From Candidatus Heimdallarchaeota archaeon (GTDB lineage: Archaea > Asgardarchaeota > Heimdallarchaeia > Heimdallarchaeales > Heimdallarchaeaceae), in NCBI GenBank assembly GCA_023135215.1, contig JAGLTP010000217.1, positions 1-5,594 on the forward strand: 5,594 bases of DNA, written 5' to 3'. The first letter of the stretch is position 1, and each line of letters opens with the position of its first letter. The notes under the pieces are model-generated. The model was not told the DNA's origin, did not search any database, and saw only the letters and a list, made by a program, of their open reading frames with translations. This document shows, piece after piece, positions 5,587-5,594 of the stretch. A program made the position numbers and the translations under genes.

Positions 5587-5594
5587 AAGATTAA

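Noticed and set aside
1..5594. CRISPR arrays, tRNA or rRNA genes, insertion sequences, attachment sites
   Set aside because: I saw no regularly spaced repeats, cloverleaf or rRNA-like sequence, transposase motifs or terminal inverted repeats.

Overview
The window most likely comes from an Asgard (Promethearchaeota) archaeon with an AT-rich genome. The main evidence is the truncated gene at the left edge, an Arf/Sar-type small GTPase with an amphipathic N-terminal helix, a P-loop reading GLDAAGKT and a switch I reading PTIG. GTPases of this type in prokaryotes are characteristic of Asgard archaea. Supporting evidence is archaeal: TATA-like boxes rather than -35/-10 pairs, a gene that looks leaderless, and a small AbrB-like protein with a zinc ribbon. 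The phylum is inferred; no rRNA or other marker gene is present.

Layout from left to right: a 5' fragment of the Arf-like GTPase (minus); a 116-bp gap with its probable promoter and an inverted repeat; a cyclic amidohydrolase of the allantoinase/hydantoinase type (minus); an 89-bp divergent promoter region with two exact 10-bp direct repeats; a two-gene operon (plus) of a PLP-dependent group II decarboxylase and a hydantoin/allantoin-type racemase, joined by an ATGA overlap; a class III aminotransferase of the diaminobutyrate transaminase type (minus), converging on the racemase with a 7-bp gap; and a small AbrB-like/zinc-ribbon protein (minus) at the right edge. Coding density is very high and no gene-free stretch exceeds about 120 bp.

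The four central genes look like one metabolic module. The amidohydrolase and racemase are the usual partners for stereo-independent opening of a hydantoin-like ring (hydantoin, allantoin or dihydropyrimidine). The aminotransferase and decarboxylase are the usual partners that make and decarboxylate an amino acid such as L-2,4-diaminobutyrate (giving 1,3-diaminopropane). I do not recognise a described pathway that uses all four. The arrangement is therefore the main point of interest, but the shared substrate is an inference. No N-carbamoylase, transporter or allantoate-processing gene is in the window. The GTPase and the AbrB/zinc-ribbon gene are probably not part of the module, although the latter could regulate the aminotransferase gene just downstream of it.
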